NCBI GenBank assembly: GCA_019055375.1
Contig: JAHQIW010000354.1
Location: 1-64,000, forward strand
Direction: 5' to 3'
DNA length: 64,000 nucleotides
Origin: Parelaphostrongylus tenuis
Lineage: Eukaryota > Nematoda > Chromadorea > Rhabditida > Metastrongylidae
The translations under genes and the position numbers were made by a program. The notes below the pieces were generated by a model. That model searched no databases. It had not been told where the DNA came from and worked only from the letters and a program-made list of their open reading frames with translations. Below, piece by piece: positions 1 to 39,569 of the stretch (within the stretch, counting starts at the first letter, position 1; each line of letters starts with the position of its first letter).

Positions 1-228
1 TCGTTCCGCTTGGCTGATGTTTGGTGTTATGAGAACGACATCGTCAGCAAAAGCGAGGATGGTTTAATTGTCGACCGTCAATTTTCACTCCCATTTCGTC
101 CCACTATCGCCTTCATAGAATCTGCCGTAATCCAGTCCGAGTATCCACAGTTCTCGTCTGTAATATGCGGTCTTTGCTTTTGCTGCGAATCCCACTCTTT
201 CAGTGGAACACAGCTTGAATATATTGGG
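1..228 (-). pseudogene. RTE-type non-LTR retrotransposon reverse transcriptase fragment (cut by window edge)
   Basis: On the minus strand the first 60 bases encode AFADDVVLITPNISQAER, the catalytic FADD box of a non-LTR reverse transcriptase. Just upstream is MGVKIDGRQLNH, which matches the stretch before that box in RTE-clade elements. The frame breaks between these two blocks (a shift and a stop), so this is a relic. The match fades toward base 228, where a mariner begins at a TA. The rest of the polymerase domain would lie off the left edge. The RTE clade assignment is from motif memory. Confidence 0.6.
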
Positions 229-230
229 TA

Positions 231-1115
231 GTCCCATAATTTTTTCGCATCATTGTTTTATTCTTTTTTTTCTAATGCCAAATAGAATTCTTGCCGAAAG
301 ACTGTGACATGATGGAAAGTGTTCTCGTAACCTTGAAAACGGCCGTAACACCATCACTTGTTATCGAAATGAAATGGGCTAGCGTAAAGAGACATCTTGA
401 CAGACAACTCCTGCATTGACCGACCACGACTGCGCTGCACGACTAACTATCTGCAAAAGCCTTCTGCTGCGATTGCACAGGGCAGACTTTCTCAAGCCGA
501 TCATCTGGAGATGAGTCCTGTGCTGACTACGAGAACACACGCACCACGCTTATTGGCTGGCTCGCGGCAAGGAGTCGCCAGCTCAACCAAAACCCAACTT
601 CCAAGCTCGCATGATTGTGTCTTTGGTTTTCTGGAATTGGCGAGGCACGGTTTTTGGGAACTGCTCGACAGTATGCAGACAATCAGTGCCGCCGTCTACG
701 GGGAACAACTCTGGAAGTTGACTGCGGCAGTGCGGGAGAAGCGTTCCAAAAACTCGACGTTCTTCAGGACAACGTTCGACCTCACGCTGTAAAGTCGACT
801 CGTCACATTTTGGAGGAACTGGGCTGGACGGCGGTACCAGATCCACGGTATAGCCCTGATACTGCACCACTGATTATCATCTCGCACTGAGGCAGCATCT
901 ATGGAAGAAAATTTGAAGTGCAACCAGCTCAAATGTGACCTCACCGACTTCTTTAATCGCCAGCCTCATCTTTTTGGAGAAAGGCGTTCAGTCACTGCCC
1001 GCAAATGGTAGCATTTATTAGTCACTATGATGATTATACTATTGATTATTTGATTTTTTGCACAAGTAACAATCGAACTAACAAAAATGTTGAATTGCGA
1101 TAGAAATTATGGGAC
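231..1115 (+). mobile_element. Deleted mariner element with degraded transposase
   Basis: Inverted ends are visible: GTCCCATAATTTTTTCGCA at the left and its partner ending AAATTATGGGAC at the right, with TA immediately left of the element. It is about 885 bp against roughly 1.3 kb for an intact mariner. The 5' part with the helix-turn-helix is missing; what is left is the catalytic half. It abuts the RTE fragment. Confidence 0.7.
500..1011 (+). pseudogene. Mariner transposase catalytic-domain relic
   Basis: Pieces in different frames read as one mariner transposase: GDESCADYENTRTTLIGWL (first catalytic Asp in GDE), then AVYGEQLWKLTAAVREKR, then VLQDNVRPHAVKSTRHILEE (second Asp in QDN) and DPRYSPDTAP (third Asp in SPD). 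A C-terminal tail with DLTDFFNRQP ends in a stop at about 1011. At least two frameshifts separate the pieces, so no active enzyme can be made. The spacing of the last two motifs agrees with the DD34D signature of mariners. Confidence 0.75.
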
Positions 1116-1142
1116 AATCCTTTAGTAACGTTATATTGACAA

Positions 1143-1212
1143 TCTACTTTTGAACAACTGTGGACAGTCGCCTCGAATCATTGAGGTTTCAAAGAACGCG
1201 AAGGCGTCTGAC
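1143..1212. repeat. FB-D half (solo arm)
   Basis: The stretch from GGACAGTCGCCTCGAATCAT to AAGGCGTCTGAC resembles the right half of the FB-D foldback at 33.5 kb. Only one arm is present. Confidence 0.35.
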
Positions 1213-2079
1213 ACAATAGTCACAGTAAACATTAAATATCAAACTTATACAAGATCCAGAATAAAGTATGATATTTGTAATTGCATGAAACTATCAGAAT
1301 TCAAATCGTTTTGCCTAAAAGTACAATTCCTCCCGTTTTTTCTTACTCTATTGCTCTGCTGCTCGTATTCCGATCACGAAAGAAAATGAACAGCTGGATT
1401 ATGCAACCAGTATCTCTGCCGCTGAAAATTTTTTAAGTCGAATTTTGTTATAAATTCAATGAGCGGTAGCAGTTGCAAACACATTTAACATCGAACACAC
1501 TGTACGGACTCCATAATAGCCGCAGGTACGGTAGTCAGGCCGCTTGAAACCATTCTTGAGATCCTTGAGCCCTTTTCATGCAGTTTTCCCATTTTAGGTA
1601 TCGAGAAATCAGACAATAATGTAAATAAATCCGTTTATCAGATATCGATTCATTACTGGTTGTTAAATAGGTACAGAAATCACTGCAACGCTAACAATAG
1701 AAAGTAAGCTAGGTTTCAAAATTAGGCAGGACACTATATATATCCTATACATATAATGAATTTGATAGAGCAAAATCTCTTCTGTGAATCCATGAGGCTC
1801 TGCACTGCTGATGTACTTGAGTGATCGAGTGATAACAGTCACTTATTGGAATAATCAATTATTGAAAAGCCGGCTTGCCTATGAAAATCTCACGAGGGCA
1901 TGCGAATCAAACAAAACGTCATTTTCTCTCTCGTCAGATACAAGGAAAAACGCAAAATATAACAACTTTTGGTAGATGTGTTTCGCAAATTTTTGCCTCA
2001 AATTCTATCAGTTTTACATAGCTTCACATCTTTCAATCGAATGAAATTTTAATGAATAAACTATCTACATGAATTCTTA
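1213..2079. other. No recognisable feature
   Basis: AT-rich sequence without a splice-flanked reading frame, repeat arm or tRNA-like promoter that I can see. Confidence 0.4.
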
Positions 2080-2240
2080 CCTTTACCACTTTAGTGGCAG
2101 TGATATGCTGTTATATCTATAAAGTCAAGAATGCTGAAAAATATGCAAGACTTTGGATCTCTGGCGGGAAATGAACCTGTGTCTCATCCTTTCCAGGCAG
2201 CATGCTAACAAGCATGCACCTTCGGGGCTCTCGTTCTTCT
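2080..2240 (-). repeat. SINE-C copy (tRNA-derived), decayed
   Basis: Read on the minus strand it has the SINE-C order: a tRNA-like head with a degraded B box (GGCGGGAAATGAACC as plus-strand text), then the tail TTGCATA...ATTCTT...ATATCACTGCC. Matches better copies at 31.7 and 56.0 kb. Confidence 0.45.
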
Positions 2241-2254
2241 AGCATTCTTTCTGC

Positions 2255-2345
2255 ACCAGTTGGGAAGTGGTTTTCTTGAGCTAACGAGACGCGGGTTCAA
2301 CTCCCGACCGAGGTACAGTTTGCATACCACCTACTATTTCACTAA
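2255..2345 (+). repeat. SINE-C head fragment
   Basis: GACGCGGGTTCAACTCCCG is a clear tRNA B box/T-arm block, followed by GTTTGCATACCACCTA, the start of the SINE-C tail. A degraded A-box region precedes it. The tail is truncated. Confidence 0.5.
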
Positions 2346-3075
2346 ATAGTGTATATGTGATTAGAACTCTATATACTTGCAGAAATGCCCTAACTACGAT
2401 CACTGTGAAAAAGGTGACAAATGGAATCCGGATGTTTTGCATGTGAACATTCATCAGATACCAGCCATCATTAAGATGAGATTCTATCCAATGTAGAAGA
2501 GCGCACATCGTCACTAAAGAGTAGATCACTCTGTTCGCTGTACAAATGCCTGAATTTGTTGAGCTTCGATATATTTCAAAAACGTTTCGTGACAATTGTC
2601 CACTTGTGTTCTAGCTGTTATATCGTATTAAAACTTGAAATTTCTTATTGCATAATTACACATCGCCTCAGTTATCACACCGCGCAGTGATAATCCACGT
2701 GTGATGTAGTACGGTACGGAGACTTCGGAACTTCTCAAATCACCAGTTTCAGAGCGTATCGATGAAGAATTTCATAATTGGCAATGTGCTTACTGCTTGC
2801 TAAAATCATGCTCGCTAACTCCAAAAAGCCCTTTCTTCAGCAATTGAAAATCGAATAGAAATTTATATAAAACAAGCCATCTCTTTGTTACCGTAAACGG
2901 GAGCTCGTTGTCCTTACAATTCCCATTCCATCAAGCATATTCTTGCTAGGATATCATGCTTAGAAGTGAACAGTCTACTAGGTATATAACTATTAAATCC
3001 ACTCCTATTTGCATAAATTCTCGTAGATTCATTAGAATGTGTCCGAGCGAAGGATTAACATTCTATCATAATTAA
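2346..3075. other. No recognisable feature
   Basis: A minus-strand open stretch of about 100 codons runs over the SINE-C fragment and has no family resemblance; I do not call it a gene. The rest is AT-rich and unremarkable. Confidence 0.35.
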
Positions 3076-3079
3076 TTTA

Positions 3080-4000
3080 CATATGAAATTGGAGCATCTC
3101 TACACAATTACAACTCTGTTATCTGCCTTTTTACTAATTTTGTCTGTTGCAACTTAGTGACAACATACGAAACTTGTGATGTATTAAATGACTTCCATAA
3201 GTGTAAAAACTTTATGTAAGACCTTTTATTACAACATTAAGAAGGAAAATTCAATAGGTTTACATAGACAGGATACAAAGGAAATCATGGCATTGTCAAT
3301 TGTACCACATAGATCCCTGACAGAGATTTTTACTAAAGTGACTGAGAGGTGGTCTCCCAACACATTGGACTTGTATGACAATCACCGACTGACCACTTAT
3401 GGCTCCAGCATAACTTTAATCACAATAGTGCAACAGACGATGCAAAACGAAACACAGATTTTCGTACTTCCAAATAATACTGTGATTTTACAGAGCGGCG
3501 TGACGCCAACTATCCGAGGTAAAACACACGATAATCCTTACATATGAGTTACGTTGACCGACCCGGAAAAGGAGTTAACGATAAAAATTCTGAAAGGCTC
3601 TTCAATAACCTTTGAAGAATGGTCACTGTCAGCTGATTTTCCATGCTTTTACAGATCTACATGGATCACAAAGAAAGACCTGGAATTTCTTCAACGTTTT
3701 CGAAAAGATAAATAATGACACACTGACTGTAAACGCATGAAAATTTCCTAAGACTAATGTCGATGCTATAGCGAGGCAACATCACAATGATCCTACCAGC
3801 AACTCGATTCCTTATAGAAATATAAGACTGCTATTTAGAAGCCATGGTAAAACAAGGACAAGAACTACATTCACACTTAGAGACTGCTAATAACAGCTAT
3901 GCCTCTTCACTATGACAAAAATAAGAACAAAGAAATTCACAGAACGTTGATAGATAGATTGTTGATGACAATACAAGAAGTGTAAGATGAAATTGTCAAC
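3080..4000 (+). pseudogene. Degenerate coding-like stretch, unidentified
   Basis: A broken series of plus-strand frames looks protein-like. At about 3085 there is a hydrophobic start (MKLEHLYTITTLLSAFLLIL) resembling a signal peptide or membrane segment. Then comes an open frame at 3188-3547. Next, a frame from about 3548 contains LTDPEKELTIKILKGSS and FEEWSLSADFPCFY, and a further piece near 3775 contains RGNITMILPATRFLIEI. Stops and frame changes separate the pieces. The layout could be an old retroelement surface-protein ORF or a dead host gene, but I recognise no family and claim no function. Confidence 0.25.
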
Positions 4001-4284
4001 GAAATAGTAAGGTTATTTAGCATTTTTGTTACGTGCAAGAGTGCACGGGGTACCTGGTTGAGATGGAGGGGCAATTGAGCTGAATGAACTACGACACGAT
4101 GCCAACGAGGCCACCGAGCCCCTGAAAAGAATTTCGATGCAGTCATTTTGTTGGCTTCAAATGATATACTTAACTACTCATAAATAAACACCAAAATTCA
4201 GGAAGATTATTAATGTGCTCGGATATCATAGCCACAACGATTACGTTTGAGCTAAAGACAGAAGGATGAAGCTGTCGCCATCGA

Positions 4285-4385
4285 TTGCTTCCGTGAGGGA
4301 TGTGTCATGCAGTCGACTTCGTTGAGCTTCGCTAAAGGTGACATGTATCGAATCAGTGATGCTATTGGCCTAGGCAAGCATAGTA
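4285..4385 (-). repeat. SINE-A tail fragment
   Basis: ATGCAGTCGACTTCGTTGAG and AATCAGTGATGCTAT match the middle and 3' part of SINE-A read in reverse. The tRNA-like head is absent. Confidence 0.45.
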
Positions 4386-4914
4386 GCAAATCACTGACCC
4401 AGGAATTATGGAAAGCTTAATTAACCTTAGGCCCCAGTATCGAAACATTGATTACGTACGTGTTGCTGGACAACTCTAACAACTTCAACCAGGCGCGTCG
4501 GTTATGTTTACGTTAACTCTCTGGTCCTTTTGAAACATCTGATCTCGTTCAAAATATGATGGAACATTAACAAACGTATCGTTTTTGAGTGTTGAATCAG
4601 CACATAGGAGACTTAGTTTACTGCCATGATTTCAACCATTTGGATACCCTTGCTGGCGAGCAAATATCATTACAGCTACCCACACTACGCAGCTATTTCA
4701 AAATTAATTTGCCAAATTATCGATAAGACTGCAACGCAAATAATAGAGTCCTATCAGAATGTCTACAAACTGATATTTTGACAGCTAAAGCGTTTCTTTC
4801 CTTCTATACTCCTCATATCCTCGCCTAACGCCTTATCGAGGCCTTTATCAAAAAAATCACTGCATGGGGTGTATCGGAGAGAAATTTGCAGTTGTCAGTT
4901 ACCAACAATTTGAA

Positions 4915-5200
4915 TGACGTGTATACCGCAGTGGTTAGAGCTGTGCAGCGACAGACACTTGGTTGACGGTCGATCCCTGCCCAGGAATTATTAAGCCCTC
5001 TCCGAGGTCGACGAATTCATAACAGAGCTTTCTGGGAGGATAGCAGCACTGACCTGACACATCGTTAGCCCGTTGCGAGTCACTATTAAGGCCAAATATG
5101 CATTCACTCATATCCAATACTGCTACATAAAGACGAATGCATGGTGCATTGTTTCACGATTGATTATCGCCAAGAGTGTGATCCTTTTGTGATTAACTTC
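4915..5200 (+). repeat. SINE-A copy
   Basis: Head with a degraded A box (CCGCAGTGGTTAGAG) and B box (GGTCGATCCCTG), then the body TCTGGGAGGATAGCAGCACT, then the tail GACGAATGCATGG and CGCCAAGAGTGTGATCC. Nearly full length at about 285 bp. Confidence 0.7.
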
Positions 5201-5459
5201 ACTATCGTTTAGTAGTTATGTTGAAGTCTCATCACTTATAAGTGATCTAGTCCCAAAAGAAAGCTCATAATGTAGGCTTCCTCCAACAACCATAAAGCTG
5301 GAGGTTAACCATCAATCGACGATGAGGCGAATAGACCATACTAGTTGGATAACAAAAAACAACGCATTCAATTAGCTCATGATTCCTGTTTATAATCTAT
5401 TTTACCAACGGCTACCGCATTATTACTGATCCTCTTTGAAATCTCATGGGTGGTAGGGC

Positions 5460-5580
5460 TAGGGCGTTACGTAAGGCGTCCATTGAGCGACTGCAGGAGA
5501 GTGTTGAAGGAAGGGGTTGAGCCAGCAGCTAACTCCATGATGGTCTGTTTCATTATCCACTTGGCCACTCTACCACCAAC
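5460..5580 (-). repeat. SINE-B head fragment
   Basis: On the minus strand AAGTGGATAATGAAACAGAC and CCTTCAACACTCTCC match the SINE-B tRNA-like head and the start of its body. The 3' body is missing. Confidence 0.45.
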
Positions 5581-6284
5581 CCCCTCCCCGGCTTATAGAT
5601 ACACCTTTTTTACCTGGATTCAGGTTAGTGGAGATACTATGGCACTTCCATCAGGTCATTCATATTGCCCCGGACTACTTGTACACTTAATGACCGAATT
5701 GAATCAAACTTCAACTCATGTGTGGGCGTAATTAATTATCGACTTTGGAAAGGTACGCCTCAATTTATGGCGAATCCTATCCATCGAAACGAAGAAGAAC
5801 AAAGCCACAGATCTTTGCAATTATATGCTTTTCTTATCCCTCCACTATAAGCTTTCAGATCTCTGTAGATAACATGAATCTTCCTTTTTTTCTCCATCTT
5901 AACAATTAAGATAGTAATAAAACGGCAAAGCGACATTGCAGAACCTGCATTTCGTTCAGGAACACGTGTTATTGTTCCAGACAGAGTCAGATGCCTAAGT
6001 CCATGGAGTTCCTGTTAGTGACCTTGTCTCAGTGCTTTAAAGACTCTAGTGTCAAACGAACGTAGCATCAAAAAACTGCCATAGAAGAAGTCTTCGTACA
6101 CTCACAGAGATATTACAAAATCCTTGCAACATTAGGTCGAATTCTTAAGTACTACAATTGCTATAATATTGCCAGGGCAGCTATCGAAAAATTGACGCTA
6201 TTATTGTACTTAGTGATTTTGCCGAACATAAGAAGGGAATAGAAAAGAGAGGAGGAGGAGGAAGAGAACAGACGAAGGTAGGGG

Positions 6285-6605
6285 TGAGAGAGTGATTGAG
6301 TGATTAGTGATGAACGTTATTAGAGAGTAATGATCTGATTCGAGTCCTCCTCAACACTCTTCTGAGCACACCTATGGGGATTGCCTCAATCTGACTATCC
6401 TCAAGATTGCAAGATCTACACCGACCGGTGATTTACGACATATAAGACGAAGATGATGACGTCCACAAGCAGCAGTCGATCGAAACAATATGCAAAATGT
6501 TCGAAGATCTTTGAAAGACTATGAATGTGAGGAAATGAATCGTATACTGGAGGAGTTTTCGGATCCTCACAATAAGGGAAAAATTTGATAATGGGTCTTA
6601 TGGCG
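6285..6605 (+). repeat. SINE-B copy
   Basis: A degraded tRNA-like head (GTGATTAGTGATG, GATTCGAGTCCTCC) leads into CTCAACACTCTTC, CCACAAGCAGCAGTCG, AAATGTTCGAAGATC and GGAAATGAATCG. The same series of blocks occurs at 39.2 kb and in the tandem array at 46-47 kb. Confidence 0.6.
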
Positions 6606-6730
6606 CAAAATCAACTTCTTCACTTCATTTTCCTCGTTTGCTAACTCAATCGCTATGTCTAAGTTGCGTCTTTTCTTCTAGTTATTCATCAATAAACGAA
6701 TAAAAGATACTGATAATGGAAAATTTGGTA

Positions 6731-7614
6731 GGTCCTTCCATAAGTTCTGATACTAGAGCAATAAACACCAAATTTTTTAAACCAGAAGTGACTAAAAATG
6801 CATGATTGGTGCCGCATTTTCTAGTGAATGATTTGGTGGACAACTTGTCTATACTTGCTTCAAGATGGAGCTGTCCAGGAAACGAATTCGCTAGCTACTC
6901 ATGCACGAATGGGGGTAGGAGAAAATGCTAGTAAGGCAGCGCGCAAGACCAGTGGAGCGTGGAGCGAAGATATCGTTGCAGAAAGGACGGTTAGGATGTG
7001 GTTCGAGAAGTTCACGCCTGGAGAAGCAGTATGGAGGATCTGTCGCACTCGGAACGTTTAGAAGAAACTCCATTAACTCTGAACAGCGGACCTATCTCCT
7101 TTATAACTCTAACTCCCAGAGTGGGGATGCACTTGATGTATTACTGTATAATTTCAGTTGTATTATTATCGTCATTTTCTATGCTATGTTATATGTAAAT
7201 ATATATATATGCTGATATAAGTAGGAAAACAAAAATGGTACAACTGAAATAAAACAGTAATACAACCAAAGCGTTCCCATACAGGCGGTCAGAGACGCAG
7301 TTGAAGTGGAGCAGACCGTCCAGAGTTGTCACGCCGCGGGTTAGAAATGCACAAGAGGTGGGTCTATGGCCCCGAAACGGTTATTCTTGTGCTTCGTCTC
7401 ACCAGTAATTCCCCCTAAGCGCCATTTCAGCATGAATAGCAAGCAAATTTGTTCTTACGATAAGCTCCATTTTATAACAGCATGGGCAACTTGTATACCA
7501 AACTGTTCGCAAGTAAATGCGCAGTTGAGCGACACTAAAATCGTGCTCTTCCAATTATATCTGTTTAATAAACCTGGTGTTTACTGCTCTCAAGCCGAAA
7601 CTTATAGACCGACC
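6731..7614. mobile_element. MFB copy 1: palindrome of two inverted mariner 5' ends
   Basis: Flanked by TA on both sides (6729-6730 and 7615-7616). The left end GGTCCTTCCATAAG and right end TTATAGACCGACC are inverted partners. Each arm of about 250 bp carries a mariner 5' end, including the coding region for the N-terminal helix-turn-helix. The central third contains an FB-B palindrome. The element has no catalytic domain. The right end lies 18 bp from the putative stop codon of the SEC14L1-like gene. Confidence 0.7.
6864..7061 (+). pseudogene. Mariner transposase helix-turn-helix relic in MFB copy 1
   Basis: Starting at ATG 6864, frames give the mariner N-terminal DNA-binding domain: NASKAARKTSGAWSEDIVAE and RTVRMWFEKFTPGEA match SEAARKI..., TARKWFAKFEAGE in copy 3. 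A frameshift lies near the start, and the protein stops after the first helix-turn-helix with no DDD domain. Confidence 0.6.
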
Positions 7615-7632
7615 TAAAATGATAATAAATAA

Positions 7633-36959
<29,327 letters not shown>

Positions 36960-36985
36960 AATGTGCAACCTTCTTCCTGAAAATA
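36960..36985 (-). promoter_or_regulatory. Probable spliced-leader (trans-splice) acceptor of the SEC14L1-like gene
   Basis: Minus-strand text TCTATTTTCAG ends at 36977, 17 bases before the ATG. Nematode messages often receive a spliced leader at such a site. It could equally be the end of an intron in the 5' untranslated region. Confidence 0.55.
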
Positions 36986-37349
36986 GAAGAAATAATTACA
37001 AAAATATCAAGGCTAGCACAATCAGCAGAAATAAGACGATGCTGAGACTTCGACATGACCTTATATATAAGGGAGATAAAGCAGAAGCAATTGAAATGCT
37101 ATGGATCTATACAAGAATTCCAAATGACTTCAGAGCCTTCGGCGTGGGCGAGAGTTGATTCCGAGTTCTGCCCTTTCCGTAGACACAAATACGGATCTGT
37201 TTGCCAAGCGTTTTCTGAGAAACATTAAAAAAGGGTTAGCACTAGTCTGACCTTATACATCAGAAATGTTCATATTCTTATACCACTAGACACTTTTTTT
37301 AGATAGCAATATTGCCCGTTCTCACATGGCTGAAGGACTCCAGCAATCC

Positions 37350-37700
37350 CTAACGCTTTTGAGACCGCGGACCCACCTCCTCTTCATCTCTGAACCCCCA
37401 GCATGGGAACACTGAGCTGCTCTGCGTGCTACCGTGCATCAAGAAGAAGCTTGCTGGCTCAATCCCCAACCACGACGCTTGACTTTAGTTTTATTCGATG
37501 TTATCTTTTCGTTTTAACTACAATATGCTCAAAACACTGACTCACCATATCACACCTTATCTCATATAATTGGCAGAGAGAAGTGAGACAGACAGCGATT
37601 CTTGACCTGATGGATGGCAGCGCAAAGGGCCGTTTATCGTTACCACGCTGGGGGCTAGAAATGTAGAGGAGGTGGGTCCACAATATCGAAAGGGTTAAAC
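37350..37700. repeat. FB-B palindrome with interrupted centre
   Basis: GAGACCGCGGACCCACCTCC and AACCCCCAGCATGGGAAC at the left; TTACCACGCTGGGGGCTAG and AGGAGGTGGGTCCACAATAT at the right. The centre is unrelated sequence, so the palindrome has a long loop or an insertion. Confidence 0.6.
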
Positions 37701-37995
37701 TCTTTCTCCTAGCACGCTACAGTTCAGTTTTCCTACAGTGGGTGGAGAAGGGCTGTGCATGACATCGGCCTTATGATCTCGGTCGTGGATAGAGGGAACC
37801 ATCGTCTACTCCCCCTACTTAACGTTGAATGCTCTGCTTGGTCTGTGTTGTTTTCTCTGTGTAATCGTGAGAACGTCATGTCAGGGTGTTCTCAGGATTA
37901 GACTCCAATTATTTCTACCGATTTGGAAACGGAACGAGACTTTGTCACTTGTCACTAACGTTCTTCCACTACGGTAGCGCTGCTCACGAGCAGCT

Positions 37996-38148
37996 TACTC
38001 GATCATGAACGATGTGATGGGCCAAATTCCAGAATTGTGGCTTGTGACTACAGTTCTTAACATGGGGCAGTGCCAAGGTTACGACCTACTCACTCGATCG
38101 TAAACGATCCAATAGGGTCGAATCCCATAATCATAACCACTAGTAAAC
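37996..38148 (+). repeat. Diverged direct duplication of about 60 bp
   Basis: ACTCGATCATGAACGATG and ACTCGATCGTAAACGATC begin two copies about 93 bp apart, with AATTCCAGAATTG matching AATCCCATAATCA. No known element. Confidence 0.45.
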
Positions 38149-38149
38149 T

Positions 38150-39235
38150 GACTTACTACAGGTGTTACAACGTTGTCGCATCAAAATTGACATATGACGG
38201 ACGACAAGTGATGAAAAGATGCCGACGACTGAAATAGTCTCTAGCGCATTATAGAAGCCCTTTAGTCATCAACTAAACCTTCTGACGATCAACCGATCTT
38301 AGCATGGCTGGTCATCGCATTGCAATCAGTAACTACATCGGAAACCGTAAAGACGTTGGTGGCGAGCTAGACAAGTCTTGAGATTGTTTTTACTAATCTT
38401 CGTTTCTCAGAATGGACGAAATGCTTCTTAGAAAGAGATTAAGGGGTATTAAAATGGTTTTAGAAAGGGTAAAATTGAGAAAAGAAATGGCCGTGTCATC
38501 AAAATCTGTACTCACAACGGCAGCCAGAAGTTCAAATTGTCTTCCTTGATCTACTTATGGATAATAGCTTGAGGCCTTTGACATGGCAATAATGTCTTAG
38601 CGATAGATGGATAAAATCAGAATCGTTAGTTGTATAAGCTTAGAATTAGAGATAGTTTTTGGTCTTGATTCAAATGATACCACGACGTTGATGTAAAAAT
38701 TGAACTAGTTGAAAACTAAAAAATTTGTAACAGAAATTTGAAGTCTGAAAGCCAATTCTTTGGTTTTTATCAAACCAAATCGATAAAATCTTGTGAGCTT
38801 CTCGTGTTTTTAGTGCAACAAAACATGCAAGCAATTACACATTAGTACTGAATATTTGTTGTTTTCTCTCTTAGATTTTTCCCGAAGAATCCCATGAATA
38901 ATCACTAGAATTTCAGCAACTCATAGTGATTGTTTATCATTCTCGTATGTACTTTAGCAATTATTATTAATCTAACAAATAATTATATATAAATTGTAAT
39001 ATCACAGACACTTCAGTGGAATTCCAATATTCCGTTCCAAAACTACTTTAATTTGACACTTTGGTAATTTCCAGAAATATTTTTCAACTACTAGTATCAC
39101 TCGACAGAAAATGAAGGAGCGCGATGCCTACATGTAGTGACAAAAACCGTCCTGATGTAGTTTTTACCCCATATGTAATGTCAGAGTGTTCCGGATTTCC
39201 GTCAGTTCTGCTTATAATTCTACAATTCAAAACGT
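38150..39235. other. No recognisable feature
   Basis: Upstream of the SEC14L1-like gene. AT-rich, without clear exons or repeats. Any promoter of that gene should lie between 36.98 kb and here, but I see no specific motif. Confidence 0.35.
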
Positions 39236-39237
39236 TG

Positions 39238-39565
39238 AGGAGCGGGATAGCATAGTAGTTGTTGATGCAGTTCATCAGGAAACGAGACGTTGGTTCAATG
39301 CACTACCCCAACACTCTTGCAATCAATCAACGTTCGCCTTAGGGAGCACCTTAGCCCGACTTCTTCCAGCACTGGAGGAGAATTGTCTCGACCAGAATTC
39401 CACGACATTCATATGAAGACAAAATCCACAAGCAGCCCTCAAAACAACACGCGAGATGTTCGGTAATATTTGTGGAGTATGAATGCGAGGAAACGAATCG
39501 CATAACAGCAAATGCTGGGATCCACGCAGAAACCTCCGATAACGGGCCGTATAGAGTCAAAAAAG
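39238..39565 (+). repeat. SINE-B copy
   Basis: GAGCGGGATAGCATAGTAG and GACGTTGGTTCAATGCAC form the tRNA-like head. Then CAACACTCTTGCAATCAATC, GAGGAGAATTGTCTCGACC, CACAAGCAGCCCTCAAAAC and GAATGCGAGGAAACGAATCG. The longest readable copy. Confidence 0.65.
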
Positions 39566-39569
39566 GAAT

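Noticed and set aside
397..792. A 131-codon plus-strand open frame as a host gene
   Set aside because: Its content is a frame-shifted mariner transposase; catalytic motifs jump between frames.
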